From assembly GCF_004363555.1 (NCBI RefSeq), contig NZ_SNZJ01000019.1, positions 25,746 to 89,745 of the forward strand: 64,000 nucleotides of DNA. Reading direction: 5' to 3'. Positions 1-8,920 of this stretch are shown piece by piece. This stretch comes from Halomonas ventosae. GTDB lineage: Bacteria > Pseudomonadota > Gammaproteobacteria > Pseudomonadales > Halomonadaceae. The notes beneath the pieces are model-generated. The model ran no database searches. It was given only the letters and a program-made list of their open reading frames with translations, and was not told the origin of the DNA. Position 1 is the first letter of the stretch. Each line of letters begins with the position of its first letter. Position numbers and translations under genes: made by a program.

Positions 1-84
1 CGTACGTCAAAATTCAATGTTGCCCCCTCGACGGCGGTCCATATCGCCCATCAGTGGCCCCGACATGGACCCGATGGCGAGTCG

Positions 85-915
85 TCAGCCAGCCTCGAGC
101 CCCAGGATCTGGCGGGCCTGTTGCCAGGTAGCCACCGGGCGCTCGTACTTCTCGCAAAGCGCTGCCACCCGCTCGACCAGGGCGGCATTCGAGGGGGCCA
201 GGCTATCCTTGTCCCAGCGGACGTTGTCCTCGAGGCCGGTGCGCGTATGGCCTCCGGCGGCGATCGACCACTCATTGAGCTTGAGCTGGTTGGCGCCGAC
301 ACCAGCCCCGCACCACTGGGAACCCGGCGCCAGGCGTTCGAGGGTCTCGATGTAGAAGTCGAAGGTCGGCTTGTCGGCCGGCATGGCGTTCTTCACGCCC
401 ATCACGAACTGGACGTACAGCGGCGCCTTGATCTTGCCCTGCTTCATCAGGTTCACCGCCTGATGGATATGCGACAGGTCGAAGGCCTCGATCTCGGGCT
501 TGATGTCGTGGGCCAGCATCTCGGAGGCGAGCCAGTCCACCAGGTCGGGGGAATTCTCGTAGACGCGCGTGGGGAAGTTGTTGGACCCCACCGACAGGCT
601 GGCCATGTCGGGCTTCAGCGGTAGCATGCCGCCGCGCTCACGGTCGGCACCGGAGCGGCCGCCGGTGGAGAGCTGGACGATCATGCCCGGACAGTGCTTG
701 CGCAGTCCCTCGAGCAGACGGGCGAACTTCTCGGGATCCGAGGTCGGGGTCTGGTCCTCGTTGCGGACATGGCAGTGCGCAATGGTCGCCCCGGCCTCGA
801 AGGCCGCCTGGGTGCTCTCGATCTGCTCCTCGATGGTGATCGGAACCGCCGGGTTGTTCTCTTTGCGTGGCAGGCTGCCGGTGATGGCAACACAGATAAT
901 GCAGGGATTTGACAT
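85..915 (-). CDS. Beta-keto acid cleavage enzyme (BKACE, DUF849)
   Basis: BKACE enzymes are zinc-dependent and transfer an acetyl unit from a beta-keto acid to an acyl-CoA acceptor. The 276-residue protein has the family HCHVR (His-x-His) zinc motif near residue 48 and the GHTRTGLEDN segment near residue 225 that carries the conserved glutamate. Length is normal for the family. The ATG is preceded by GCGAGG at good spacing. It lies 72 bases downstream of pcaF on the same strand, so it is probably the last gene of the 3-oxoadipate operon. That context makes 3-oxoadipate or a close relative the likely substrate; this is inference, since family members differ in substrate. Confidence 0.85.
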   Translation of the reverse strand: MSNPCIICVAITGSLPRKENNPAVPITIEEQIESTQAAFEAGATIAHCHVRNEDQTPTSDPEKFARLLEGLRKHCPGMIVQLSTGGRSGADRERGGMLPLKPDMASLSVGSNNFPTRVYENSPDLVDWLASEMLAHDIKPEIEAFDLSHIHQAVNLMKQGKIKAPLYVQFVMGVKNAMPADKPTFDFYIETLERLAPGSQWCGAGVGANQLKLNEWSIAAGGHTRTGLEDNVRWDKDSLAPSNAALVERVAALCEKYERPVATWQQARQILGLEAG

Positions 916-987
916 GGGAACCTCGCGTTATGCCCAGGGGCTGTTGTGGAGGGTATGAAGGAATCTCAAGGTCGGTGCCGCAGGCGC

Positions 988-2190
<1,203 letters not shown>

Positions 2191-2202
2191 GGGGGTCTCC
2201 TG

Positions 2203-2976
2203 TTACTCGCCGGCGTGCTGGCGTTCGGTGCGTTCTTTAAGCTCGCGCAGGATCTCGAGCTCATGCGCGGAGGGCTCGGGGGTGCTCGCGAGCTCGCCGG
2301 CGAAGCGGATCTCCCAGCCGGTGGCATCACACACGTCTTCGCGGCTCACGCCCGGATGCAGGGAGACGACCGTGAGCTCCTTGGTCTCGGGGTCGGGCTT
2401 CATCACGCAGAGGTCGGTGATGACGCGCGTGGGCCCCTTGCCGATGTTCGGCACGCCGTCGCGGCCCTTGCCGTCGCGGCCGAAGCCCAGGGTGGTGACG
2501 AAGTCCACGTCCTTCACGAAGGCGCGCTTGGAGTGTTTCAGGGTGATGAAGACCTCGCCCGCGTTGGTGGCGATCTCCGGTGCCCCGCCACCGCCCGGCA
2601 GGCGCACCTTGGGATCATGGTAGTCGCCGATCAGGGTGGTGTTGAGGTTGGCGTAGCGGTCTATCTGGGCGGTGCCCAGGAAGCCCACGCTGATCTTGCC
2701 GCCCTGCAGCCAGTAGCGGAACATCTCCGGCACCGCGACGGTGGTCAGGGCCGATTCGGCGAGTTCGCCGTCGCCGATGGAGAGCGGCAGCACCTCCGGC
2801 CTGGTCTGCAGGGTGCCGGACTCGTAGATCAGCACCACGTCGGGGGCATGGGTCAGGCGCGCCAGGTTGGCGGCCTCGGAGGGCAGGCCGATGCCGACGA
2901 AGCAGGTCATGCCGTTTTCGAGGGCGCGGGCGGCGGTGACGGTCATCATCTCCGAAGACGTGTACTCGATGCTCAT
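2203..2976 (-). CDS. catJ: 3-oxoadipate CoA-transferase subunit B
   Basis: This is the beta subunit of the succinyl-CoA:3-oxoadipate CoA-transferase, which activates 3-oxoadipate for thiolysis. The 257-residue type I CoA-transferase fold has the IYESGTL segment with the presumed catalytic Glu52, and the glycine-rich LPGGGGAPE stretch. It resembles the CatIJ / glutaconate-CoA-transferase-like subgroup more than the shorter PcaIJ type. The start codon overlaps the catI stop in ATGA, so the two subunits are probably translationally coupled. Confidence 0.88.
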   Translation of the reverse strand: MSIEYTSSEMMTVTAARALENGMTCFVGIGLPSEAANLARLTHAPDVVLIYESGTLQTRPEVLPLSIGDGELAESALTTVAVPEMFRYWLQGGKISVGFLGTAQIDRYANLNTTLIGDYHDPKVRLPGGGGAPEIATNAGEVFITLKHSKRAFVKDVDFVTTLGFGRDGKGRDGVPNIGKGPTRVITDLCVMKPDPETKELTVVSLHPGVSREDVCDATGWEIRFAGELASTPEPSAHELEILRELKERTERQHAGE

Positions 2977-3821
2977 CAGGCCTCTCCTCCTGCCGGCTTG
3001 TCATCTTGGTGGAAGACGTTCTCGTCGAGCCACCGGGTGAAGGCGTCGCGATCCCGGGCGATGGCATCCCACTCCTTGTAGAAGCGGTTGTTACGCGGGT
3101 AGTAGCCATGGGCATAGGAGGGCAAGGCGCCCTTCTCGGCCACGGCGATGGCATCGATGGCCCAGCCCGGGATGATGCAGGCGTTGGGGTGGTAGTCCGG
3201 CTCGGCGATCAGGTCCTCGACGATCTCCTCGACGGTGACGATGCTCTTGGCAGCCGCCAGCACGGCCTCCTTCTGCACGCCGACGATGCCCTCCACCAGC
3301 ACATTGCCCTTACGGTCCGCCTTCTGGGCGTGGACGATGGAGACATCGGGTCGCACCGCCGGCACCGCGGCCAGGCGCTCGCCGGTGAAGGGGCACTCGA
3401 TGAACTTGATCTGGTCGTTGACGTTGGGCAGTTCGCTGCCCACGTAGCCGCGCAGCACGGCCAGCGGCAGGCCGGCGGCCCCGGCCTCGAAGGCACAGGC
3501 CATTGCGGCGTGACTGTGCTCGAGGATCTCGATCTGGCGGGGCCAGCCCTTCTCCACGGCGTCGCGCAGGCGGTGCAGGGAGCCCACGCCGGGGTTGCCG
3601 CCCCAGGAGAAGATGACCTTCTTCGCACAGCCCGCGCCGATCAGCTGATCGTAGATCAGGTCGGGGGTCATGCGGATCAGCGTCAGGTCGCGCTTCTTCT
3701 GGCGGATCACCTCGTGACCCGCGGCGAAGGGAATCAGGTGGGTAAAGCCTTCCATGGCCACGGTGGCGCCGTCCTCGACGTAGCGCGCGACCGCGTCATG
3801 CAGGCTCAGGAACTCGGCCAT
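2976..3821 (-). CDS. catI: 3-oxoadipate CoA-transferase subunit A
   Basis: This is the alpha subunit partner of CatJ. The longer open frame continues 38 codons upstream, but the start at 3821 is chosen because AGGAGGAGAT lies just before it and the product begins MAEFLSLHDAV, as in the family. The resulting 281 residues match CatI-type subunits. It is the first gene of the catI–catJ–pcaF–BKACE operon. A 15-bp palindrome lies 34–48 bases upstream of the start, where a regulator could control transcription. Confidence 0.88.
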   Translation of the reverse strand: MAEFLSLHDAVARYVEDGATVAMEGFTHLIPFAAGHEVIRQKKRDLTLIRMTPDLIYDQLIGAGCAKKVIFSWGGNPGVGSLHRLRDAVEKGWPRQIEILEHSHAAMACAFEAGAAGLPLAVLRGYVGSELPNVNDQIKFIECPFTGERLAAVPAVRPDVSIVHAQKADRKGNVLVEGIVGVQKEAVLAAAKSIVTVEEIVEDLIAEPDYHPNACIIPGWAIDAIAVAEKGALPSYAHGYYPRNNRFYKEWDAIARDRDAFTRWLDENVFHQDDKPAGGEA

Positions 3822-3854
3822 GGGATCTCCTCCTGGCGGTGTCTCTCTCGGCAA

Positions 3855-3869
3855 GTTCGAATAACGAAC
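3855..3869. promoter_or_regulatory. Candidate PcaR/IclR-type operator upstream of catI
   Basis: The palindrome GTTCG-AATAA-CGAAC has 5-base arms and a 5-base spacer. The same arms and spacing recur at 5419–5433. It resembles the published Pseudomonas putida PcaR box, which I recall as GTTCGATAATCGCAC. A third half-site (CGAAC) lies at 3884–3888. Confidence 0.7.
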
Positions 3870-3935
3870 ATTGATTTGTGATGCGAACAAATTACCCCCG
3901 TCGCGATCAGCCGTCAAATCCCGCCGTGCGCGCAC

Positions 3936-3961
3936 GAAAAAGGGGAGGCCCGGCCTCCCCT
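3936..3961 (-). terminator. Rho-independent terminator after pcaB
   Basis: On the minus strand an AGGGGAGG / CCTCCCCT stem with a five-base loop is followed by a run of five T. It lies 38 bases after the pcaB stop and separates pcaB from the catI operon, so the two are distinct transcription units. Confidence 0.85.
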
Positions 3962-3998
3962 TGCGATCACTCCGCGCAACTGTCGAACTTTCAGTCGA

Positions 3999-5357
3999 TT
4001 ACTTGCCCTCCAGCCAGGCGATGGCACGCTGCACCTGGGCACGACTACTACCAAGGTATAAGGCGGGGTCACTGGCCCGCTCGAGATCGGCACGCTCGAC
4101 GCGCCCCGCCAGCTCCTCGTGCCCCGCCAGCAGCTGTTCGTGCAGTACCTGGGCATAGGGGCGCCCCGTCAGGCGCGCCGTCTCGGCGGCCTCGGCGCTG
4201 ATCCGCCTGGCGGCATCCTGGCCCACGAGCGGGGCCAGCAGGCGCGAGACCGGCTCGGCCATGATGCCGCCGCCCGTCGCCGCCAGGTTGCGCCGCATCG
4301 CCTCGGGGTGGACCTCCAGGCCCTTGAGCAGCACCGCGGCCTGTTCCAGCGCGCCTTCCAGCAGCAGGGCACTGTCGAGCAGCGGCGCCCACTCGGCGTG
4401 CCACTCCCCCAGCCCCCGCTCCAGGGGCTGGGCCGCGGCGTTGAGGATCACCGTGGCATGGCCGTGCACCTGGCGGGCGGCGCCGCGGATCAGCGCGCAG
4501 CGCACTGGATTGCGCTTGTGCGGCATCGAGGAGGACTCCCCCATGCCGGGAGCCGCCGGTTCGGCCACCTCGCCGAGCTCCGTCTGGGTCAGCAGCGACA
4601 CGTCCAGGGCCAGCTTCTCGGCGGCACCGGCAGCGGCATCCAGCCCCGTGGCCAGGGCATGGATCGGTTGGCGATCGGTGTGCCAGGGCAGCACGGCGGT
4701 CGCGAGGCCCAGCCGCTCGGCCAGGGCGTCCATGAAGGCGAGACCCTGGTTGTCCCGGCCCGGCCCTTCCAGACCAGAGTGCACCGCCACGGCGCCGCCG
4801 AACTGCACCGGCAGTTCAAGCCCGGCCAGGCGGCGACGGGCCTGCTCCAGGCCGATGGCCCAGTGGGCCACCTTGACGCCGAAGGTGATCGGCAGCGCCT
4901 GCTGCATCAGGGTGCGGCCCACCATCACGGTCTGGTCATGGGCCTGCATCAGGCTGAGGGCCGCGGTGCGACAGCGCACCAGCAGGGCATCGAGGGACGC
5001 CAGCCGAGGCGCCAGCAGCAGCATCAGGGCCGTATCGACCACGTCCTGGCTGGTGGCGCCCTGGTGCCAGTAGCGCTTGAGCGCCTCCGGCAAGGCCGCG
5101 CGCCCCTGCTTGACGAAGGGGATGGCAGCATTGCCGCCGCTGGCGATGCCGGCGGCGATCGCCTCGAGGTCGAAGTCATGCGCCTCGAGGGTCCTGCGCA
5201 TGGCCTGGCTGGCGCCCTCGGGGACCGCCCCGCGGGCTTCCTGGACCTCGGCCAGGGCCAGCTCGAAGGCCAGCATGGCGTCGACCATGGCCCGGGCATT
5301 GCACTCGGCCAGCGCCTGCTGGCTCATGAAGGGGTGCTGGATGAAGGCGGCAGGCAT
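3999..5357 (-). CDS. pcaB: 3-carboxy-cis,cis-muconate cycloisomerase
   Basis: It lactonises 3-carboxymuconate, the ring-cleavage product of protocatechuate. It belongs to the fumarase/aspartase superfamily: the signature GESSSMPHKRNP lies near residue 270, and HQGATSQDVVDTAL near residue 98 is also typical. The start at 5357 (MPAAFIQHP) is preferred because GGAGAGA lies eight bases upstream; an ATG ten codons earlier is possible. Product length is 452 residues, normal for PcaB. No pcaGH, pcaC or pcaD is present in the window, so the rest of the protocatechuate branch must lie elsewhere. Confidence 0.92.
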   Translation of the reverse strand: MPAAFIQHPFMSQQALAECNARAMVDAMLAFELALAEVQEARGAVPEGASQAMRRTLEAHDFDLEAIAAGIASGGNAAIPFVKQGRAALPEALKRYWHQGATSQDVVDTALMLLLAPRLASLDALLVRCRTAALSLMQAHDQTVMVGRTLMQQALPITFGVKVAHWAIGLEQARRRLAGLELPVQFGGAVAVHSGLEGPGRDNQGLAFMDALAERLGLATAVLPWHTDRQPIHALATGLDAAAGAAEKLALDVSLLTQTELGEVAEPAAPGMGESSSMPHKRNPVRCALIRGAARQVHGHATVILNAAAQPLERGLGEWHAEWAPLLDSALLLEGALEQAAVLLKGLEVHPEAMRRNLAATGGGIMAEPVSRLLAPLVGQDAARRISAEAAETARLTGRPYAQVLHEQLLAGHEELAGRVERADLERASDPALYLGSSRAQVQRAIAWLEGK

Positions 5358-5418
5358 GGCGGTCTCTCCGGTGGTGGCGTGGGGCATCGACCCGGGCTCC
5401 CCCTATGGTCGCACACAT

Positions 5419-5433
5419 GTTCGCATTTCGAAC
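5419..5433. promoter_or_regulatory. Candidate PcaR/IclR-type operator between pcaB and its regulator
   Basis: GTTCG-CATTT-CGAAC lies in the 131-base divergent region between pcaB (start 5357) and the IclR gene (start 5489). It has the same arms and spacing as the site at 3855–3869, suggesting one regulator for pcaB, the catI operon and possibly its own gene. Confidence 0.7.
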
Positions 5434-5488
5434 AAATATGCTAGATTAGACCAAGGTTCTCCGGCAACACGACCAAGGATAACGACGG

Positions 5489-6280
5489 ATGGAAACGTCT
5501 CTGCAGGATGAGGCCCTGAGCCCCGACGATCGTGACTTCGTGACCGCACTGGCCAGTGGCCTCGAGGTCATCCTGGCCTTCGACGAGGCCCACCCGCGCA
5601 TGACGCTCAGCGAGGTGGCGTCGCGCACCGGCATGAACCGTGCCCGGGCGCGACGCTTCCTGCTGACCCTGCATGCCCTGGGCTATGTCCGCAAGCAGCA
5701 GCGCCACTTCGAGCTGGCCCCCAAGGTGTTGAACCTCGGCTATGCGTTCCTCTCCGCCAACAACTACCGCAGCGTGATCCAGCAGATCCTCGAGGACATC
5801 ACCAACGAGTGTGGCGAGTCCTCGTCGCTGGGCGTGCTGGACGGCGATGACGTCACCTATGTGGCGCGCTCCTCGTCGCGCCACCGGCTGATGGCCATCA
5901 CCCTGTCGGTGGGTACGCGCCTGCCGGCGGCCCACACCTCCATGGGGCGGGTGCTGCTGGCCCAGCTGCCGGACGCCGAGCTCGACGCCTTCCTGGCGCG
6001 GGTGGTCCTCGAGCCGCATACCGACAAGACCATCACCGACAAGGCCGAGCTCAGGCGCTGCATCCTCGAGGTGCGCCAGCAGGGCTACGCCATCGCCGAC
6101 CAGGAACTCGACTCCGGGTTACGCTCGGTGGCCGTGCCGGCCTTCGATGCCAACGGCCGGCTGCTCGGCGCGATCAACATCAGCACCAATGCCGCCCGGG
6201 TCGACTTCGACACCCTGATGCGCCAGTACCTGCCGCTGCTGCAGGAGAAGGCGCGAGAGATCCGCGCCAGCGTCAGCTGA
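5489..6280 (+). CDS. IclR-family regulator, PcaR/PcaU-like
   Basis: The 263-residue protein has an N-terminal winged helix (about residues 20–80; TLSEVASRTGMNRARARRFLLTL) and the C-terminal IclR effector domain (about 90–255), including the typical SVGTRLPAAHTSMGRVLLA and GLRSVAVPAFDANGRLLGAINIS stretches. Family members near pca genes sense beta-ketoadipate or protocatechuate. It diverges from pcaB across a palindromic site, which makes it the likely controller of the pca genes here. The effector cannot be read from sequence. It is 27 bases upstream of the AEC permease and may be co-transcribed with it. Confidence 0.85.
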   Translation: METSLQDEALSPDDRDFVTALASGLEVILAFDEAHPRMTLSEVASRTGMNRARARRFLLTLHALGYVRKQQRHFELAPKVLNLGYAFLSANNYRSVIQQILEDITNECGESSSLGVLDGDDVTYVARSSSRHRLMAITLSVGTRLPAAHTSMGRVLLAQLPDAELDAFLARVVLEPHTDKTITDKAELRRCILEVRQQGYAIADQELDSGLRSVAVPAFDANGRLLGAINISTNAARVDFDTLMRQYLPLLQEKAREIRASVS

Positions 6281-6307
6281 TCCATCTGCCACCCCAAGGA
6301 CGGCGAA

Positions 6308-7258
6308 GTGCTAGAGATACTGGCGATCACGCTGCCGATCTTCCTGCTGATCGGCGCCGGCTTCACCGCGGCTCGCACCGGCCTGCTGAGTCGCGACAAC
6401 ATGCAGGGCGTGGGCACCTTCGTCATGTTCCTGGCCCTGCCCTCGCTGATCATCCGCGCCCTGACCGAGCACCCGCTGGCGGAGGTCTTCAACCCGAGCT
6501 ACCTGCTGGCCTACGGCCTGGGGTCGCTGGCGACCTTCCTGCTGGGGCTGGCGCTCTCCATGGGGCTGCGCGGCAAGCGACTCGATGCCGGCGCCATCCA
6601 CGCCCTGGGCATGTCGGCCTCCAACAGCGGCTTCATCGGCTACCCGGTCGCGCTGATGGCGATCGGCCCGCCGGCGGCCATCTTCATGGCACTGAACATG
6701 GTGGTGGAGACGCTGTTCATCATCCCCACGGCGCTGATACTGGCCGAGGCCAGCCGCCAGAACGGCAACGACGTCGGCCAGGTGGCGCGCCAGACCCTCG
6801 CCCGCCTGACACGCAACCCGGTACTGATCGGGCTGTTGGTCGGCATGCTCCTTGCCCTGACCGGGCTGAGGCTTCCAGGCCCAATGGCCCGGGCCGTGAG
6901 CATGCTGGCCGACGCGGCAGGCCCCGCGGCCCTGTTCACCATCGGCGGCATGCTGCATGGCCTCAAGGTGCGTGGCATGGCCATGGATGTCGGACAGGTG
7001 GTACTGGGCAAGCTGCTGCTGCACCCGCTGGTCGTGCTGGGCGCCTTCCTGCTGCTGCCCGACCCGGACCCGATGCTGATCGCCGGCGCCATGCTGTTCG
7101 CCTGCGCACCGATGATCAGCGTCTACCCGCTGTTCGGCAAGCAGTACGGCCAGGGCGACACCAGTGCCGCGGGGCTGATGGTCAGCACCCTCGCCTCCTT
7201 CGTGACCATCAGCCTGGTGATCTGGCTGCTGACGCAGTTCGGCCTGCTGCCGATCTGA
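6308..7258 (+). CDS. AEC (auxin efflux carrier) family permease
   Basis: This is a 316-residue inner-membrane protein with about ten hydrophobic helices in the two-times-five AEC layout and a central hydrophilic loop (about residues 155–175). It starts with GTG, preceded by AAGGA at good spacing. AEC proteins move small organic anions such as malate, malonate or aromatic acids. Position directly after the IclR gene suggests a role in aromatic or carboxylic acid transport; the substrate is not known. Confidence 0.8.
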   Translation: MLEILAITLPIFLLIGAGFTAARTGLLSRDNMQGVGTFVMFLALPSLIIRALTEHPLAEVFNPSYLLAYGLGSLATFLLGLALSMGLRGKRLDAGAIHALGMSASNSGFIGYPVALMAIGPPAAIFMALNMVVETLFIIPTALILAEASRQNGNDVGQVARQTLARLTRNPVLIGLLVGMLLALTGLRLPGPMARAVSMLADAAGPAALFTIGGMLHGLKVRGMAMDVGQVVLGKLLLHPLVVLGAFLLLPDPDPMLIAGAMLFACAPMISVYPLFGKQYGQGDTSAAGLMVSTLASFVTISLVIWLLTQFGLLPI

Positions 7259-7268
7259 GCGCCAGCCG

Positions 7269-7724
7269 TCAGGAGCCTGCCCCCTCGCCGGCGGCCATCA
7301 CCGCCTCCAGCGCGCTGACATAGCCGCGGCTCCCCAGGCCCGCGATCACCGCGTCGGCCCGCAGCGAGACATAGGAGTGGTGGCGGAAGCTCTCGCGCTT
7401 GTGCACGTTGGAGAGGTGCACCTCGATCACCCTGCCGTCGAAGGCGTTGAGCGCATCCAGGATCGCGACGGAGGTGTGGGTATAGGCCGCCGGGTTGATG
7501 ATGATCGCCGCGGTGCCATCCAGGCGAGCCGCCTGGATGAGGTCGATCAGCTCGCCCTCGTGATTGCTCTGCCGACAGGTGATCTCCCAGCCCCCCATCG
7601 CCGCCTGCTCATAGAGGGCGTTGTTGATGTCCTCCAGGGTCTCATGGCCATAGATCTCCGGCTGCCGGGTGCCCAGCAGGTTGAGGTTGGGGCCATGGAG
7701 TACCAGTACCTTGCGCTGACTCAT
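7269..7724 (-). CDS. aroQ: Type II 3-dehydroquinate dehydratase
   Basis: It interconverts 3-dehydroquinate and 3-dehydroshikimate. The 151-residue protein has the [17 protein letters not shown] motif with the catalytic tyrosine, [11 protein letters not shown], and [17 protein letters not shown] with the catalytic histidine. It converges on the AEC gene with a 10-base gap. Next to pca genes it may serve quinate/shikimate catabolism, feeding dehydroshikimate towards protocatechuate, as in the Acinetobacter qui-pca cluster. A biosynthetic role is equally compatible with the sequence. Confidence 0.92.
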   Translation of the reverse strand: MSQRKVLVLHGPNLNLLGTRQPEIYGHETLEDINNALYEQAAMGGWEITCRQSNHEGELIDLIQAARLDGTAAIIINPAAYTHTSVAILDALNAFDGRVIEVHLSNVHKRESFRHHSYVSLRADAVIAGLGSRGYVSALEAVMAAGEGAGS

Positions 7725-8091
7725 CCGGCAGTCTCCCTTGATTGTTTGTCCTTGGGGTTGAAGAGATCAGCCAGCGATGTCCCTGGCAGCCCGGCAATTG
7801 TCAGTGCCACCCCTCAGGGTTGCAAGGCAGAGGCCATCCTCTCGGCGAACTGACGGCAAAAGACGCCGCCCCTCGGAAACATCCAATCTGGTCAGATTGG
7901 CCCTGGGGGCAACTGTCATTGCCAGGCTGGCCTGCAGACAATACGGATCAACAAGGAAGCACGACGCATCGTTGACGCGAACGCACACGTGACAGGATTC
8001 CTTGTCGACCCAGGCTCCATGCGCCCAGACAACAGGCCATCAGGTCGGCGGTGGCATGGAGAGACCCACAACAAGACCCCGAGGTGACACC
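7725..8091. other. 367-base intergenic region between aroQ and the SDR gene
   Basis: It holds the divergent promoters of aroQ and the SDR gene. The only strong structure seen is the palindrome at 7883–7900. Small open frames here lack a convincing ribosome binding site or family match and were not called. Confidence 0.6.
7883..7900. promoter_or_regulatory. Perfect 18-bp palindrome-type operator candidate upstream of the SDR gene
   Basis: Arms CCAATCTG and CAGATTGG flank a GT centre. The same CCAATCTGG arm occurs at 21393–21401 upstream of the ABC/hydroxyquinol operon, hinting at a shared regulator. No promoter hexamers could be fixed around it. Confidence 0.5.
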
Positions 8092-8895
8092 ATGGACAAG
8101 ACCCGTCTTGAAGGAAAGAACTGCCTGATTACCGGTGCCGCGCGTGGCATGGGTGCCGCCGTTGCCGAACACTATGCCGCACAGGGCGCCAATGTGTGCG
8201 TGGCCGACCTCAACCTCGAAGGCTGTGAGGAGGTCGTGGCACGCATCAAGGAAAAGGGTGGCAATGCCATCGCCGTGAAGCTCAACGTGACCGAGCGTGA
8301 CCAGATGAAGGCGGCCGTCAAGGCCACCGTCGATGCCTTCGGCAGCCTCAACGTCATGGTCAACAACGCCGGCATCAACAAGCCACTGATGTTCATGGAC
8401 ATCACGGAAGAGAACTGGCACCAGATCATGGACGTCAATGCGCTGGGTTGCCTGATCGGGATGCAGGAAGCCGCCAGGCAGATGATCGACCAGGGCAAGG
8501 AGAACGGTCCCTACAAGATCATCAATGTCGGCTCCATCCTGTCCCGCCAGGCCTTCGATGACGTGGTGCCCTACTCCTGCAGCAAGCATGCCGTGCTGGC
8601 CATGATCAACGGTGGTGCCAAGGCGCTGGTCGACCACAACATCACCGTCAACGGCTATGGCCCCGGCGTCGTGCGTACCGAGCTGTGGGAGCAGCTCGAC
8701 AAGGACCTGGTCAGCATCGGCAAGTTCGACAAGCAGGGCCAGTCCATGGACGAGCTCGCCGAGAAGATGATCCTGATGAAGCGCTACTCCTACCCGGAAG
8801 ATGTGGTCGGTACAGCCTCCTTCCTGGCCAGCCCCGAGTCGGACTACATGACCGGCCAGCTGCTGATGATCGACGGCGGCATGATCATGCAGTGA
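8092..8895 (+). CDS. SDR-family oxidoreductase
   Basis: This is a classical short-chain dehydrogenase of 267 residues. The TGAARGMG dinucleotide-binding motif is near residue 15, NNAG near 90, and the catalytic serine lies in VGSILS with the YxxxK motif as YSCSK near 160. The start at 8092 is chosen over one 30 codons upstream because GAGGTGA lies just before it and MDKTRLEGKNCLITG is where the family begins. It resembles polyol/acetoin dehydrogenases. It lies between the pca genes and the ABC/hydroxyquinol operon and may oxidise an alcohol in the same pathway; the substrate is unknown. Confidence 0.85.
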   Translation: MDKTRLEGKNCLITGAARGMGAAVAEHYAAQGANVCVADLNLEGCEEVVARIKEKGGNAIAVKLNVTERDQMKAAVKATVDAFGSLNVMVNNAGINKPLMFMDITEENWHQIMDVNALGCLIGMQEAARQMIDQGKENGPYKIINVGSILSRQAFDDVVPYSCSKHAVLAMINGGAKALVDHNITVNGYGPGVVRTELWEQLDKDLVSIGKFDKQGQSMDELAEKMILMKRYSYPEDVVGTASFLASPESDYMTGQLLMIDGGMIMQ

Positions 8896-8920
8896 CGCCA
8901 CCGGCAACCCGGCGGGTGGC

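Noticed and set aside
7742..7992. Small open frames on both strands between aroQ and the SDR gene
   Set aside because: No ribosome binding sites, no family likeness, and they overlap each other and the palindrome.
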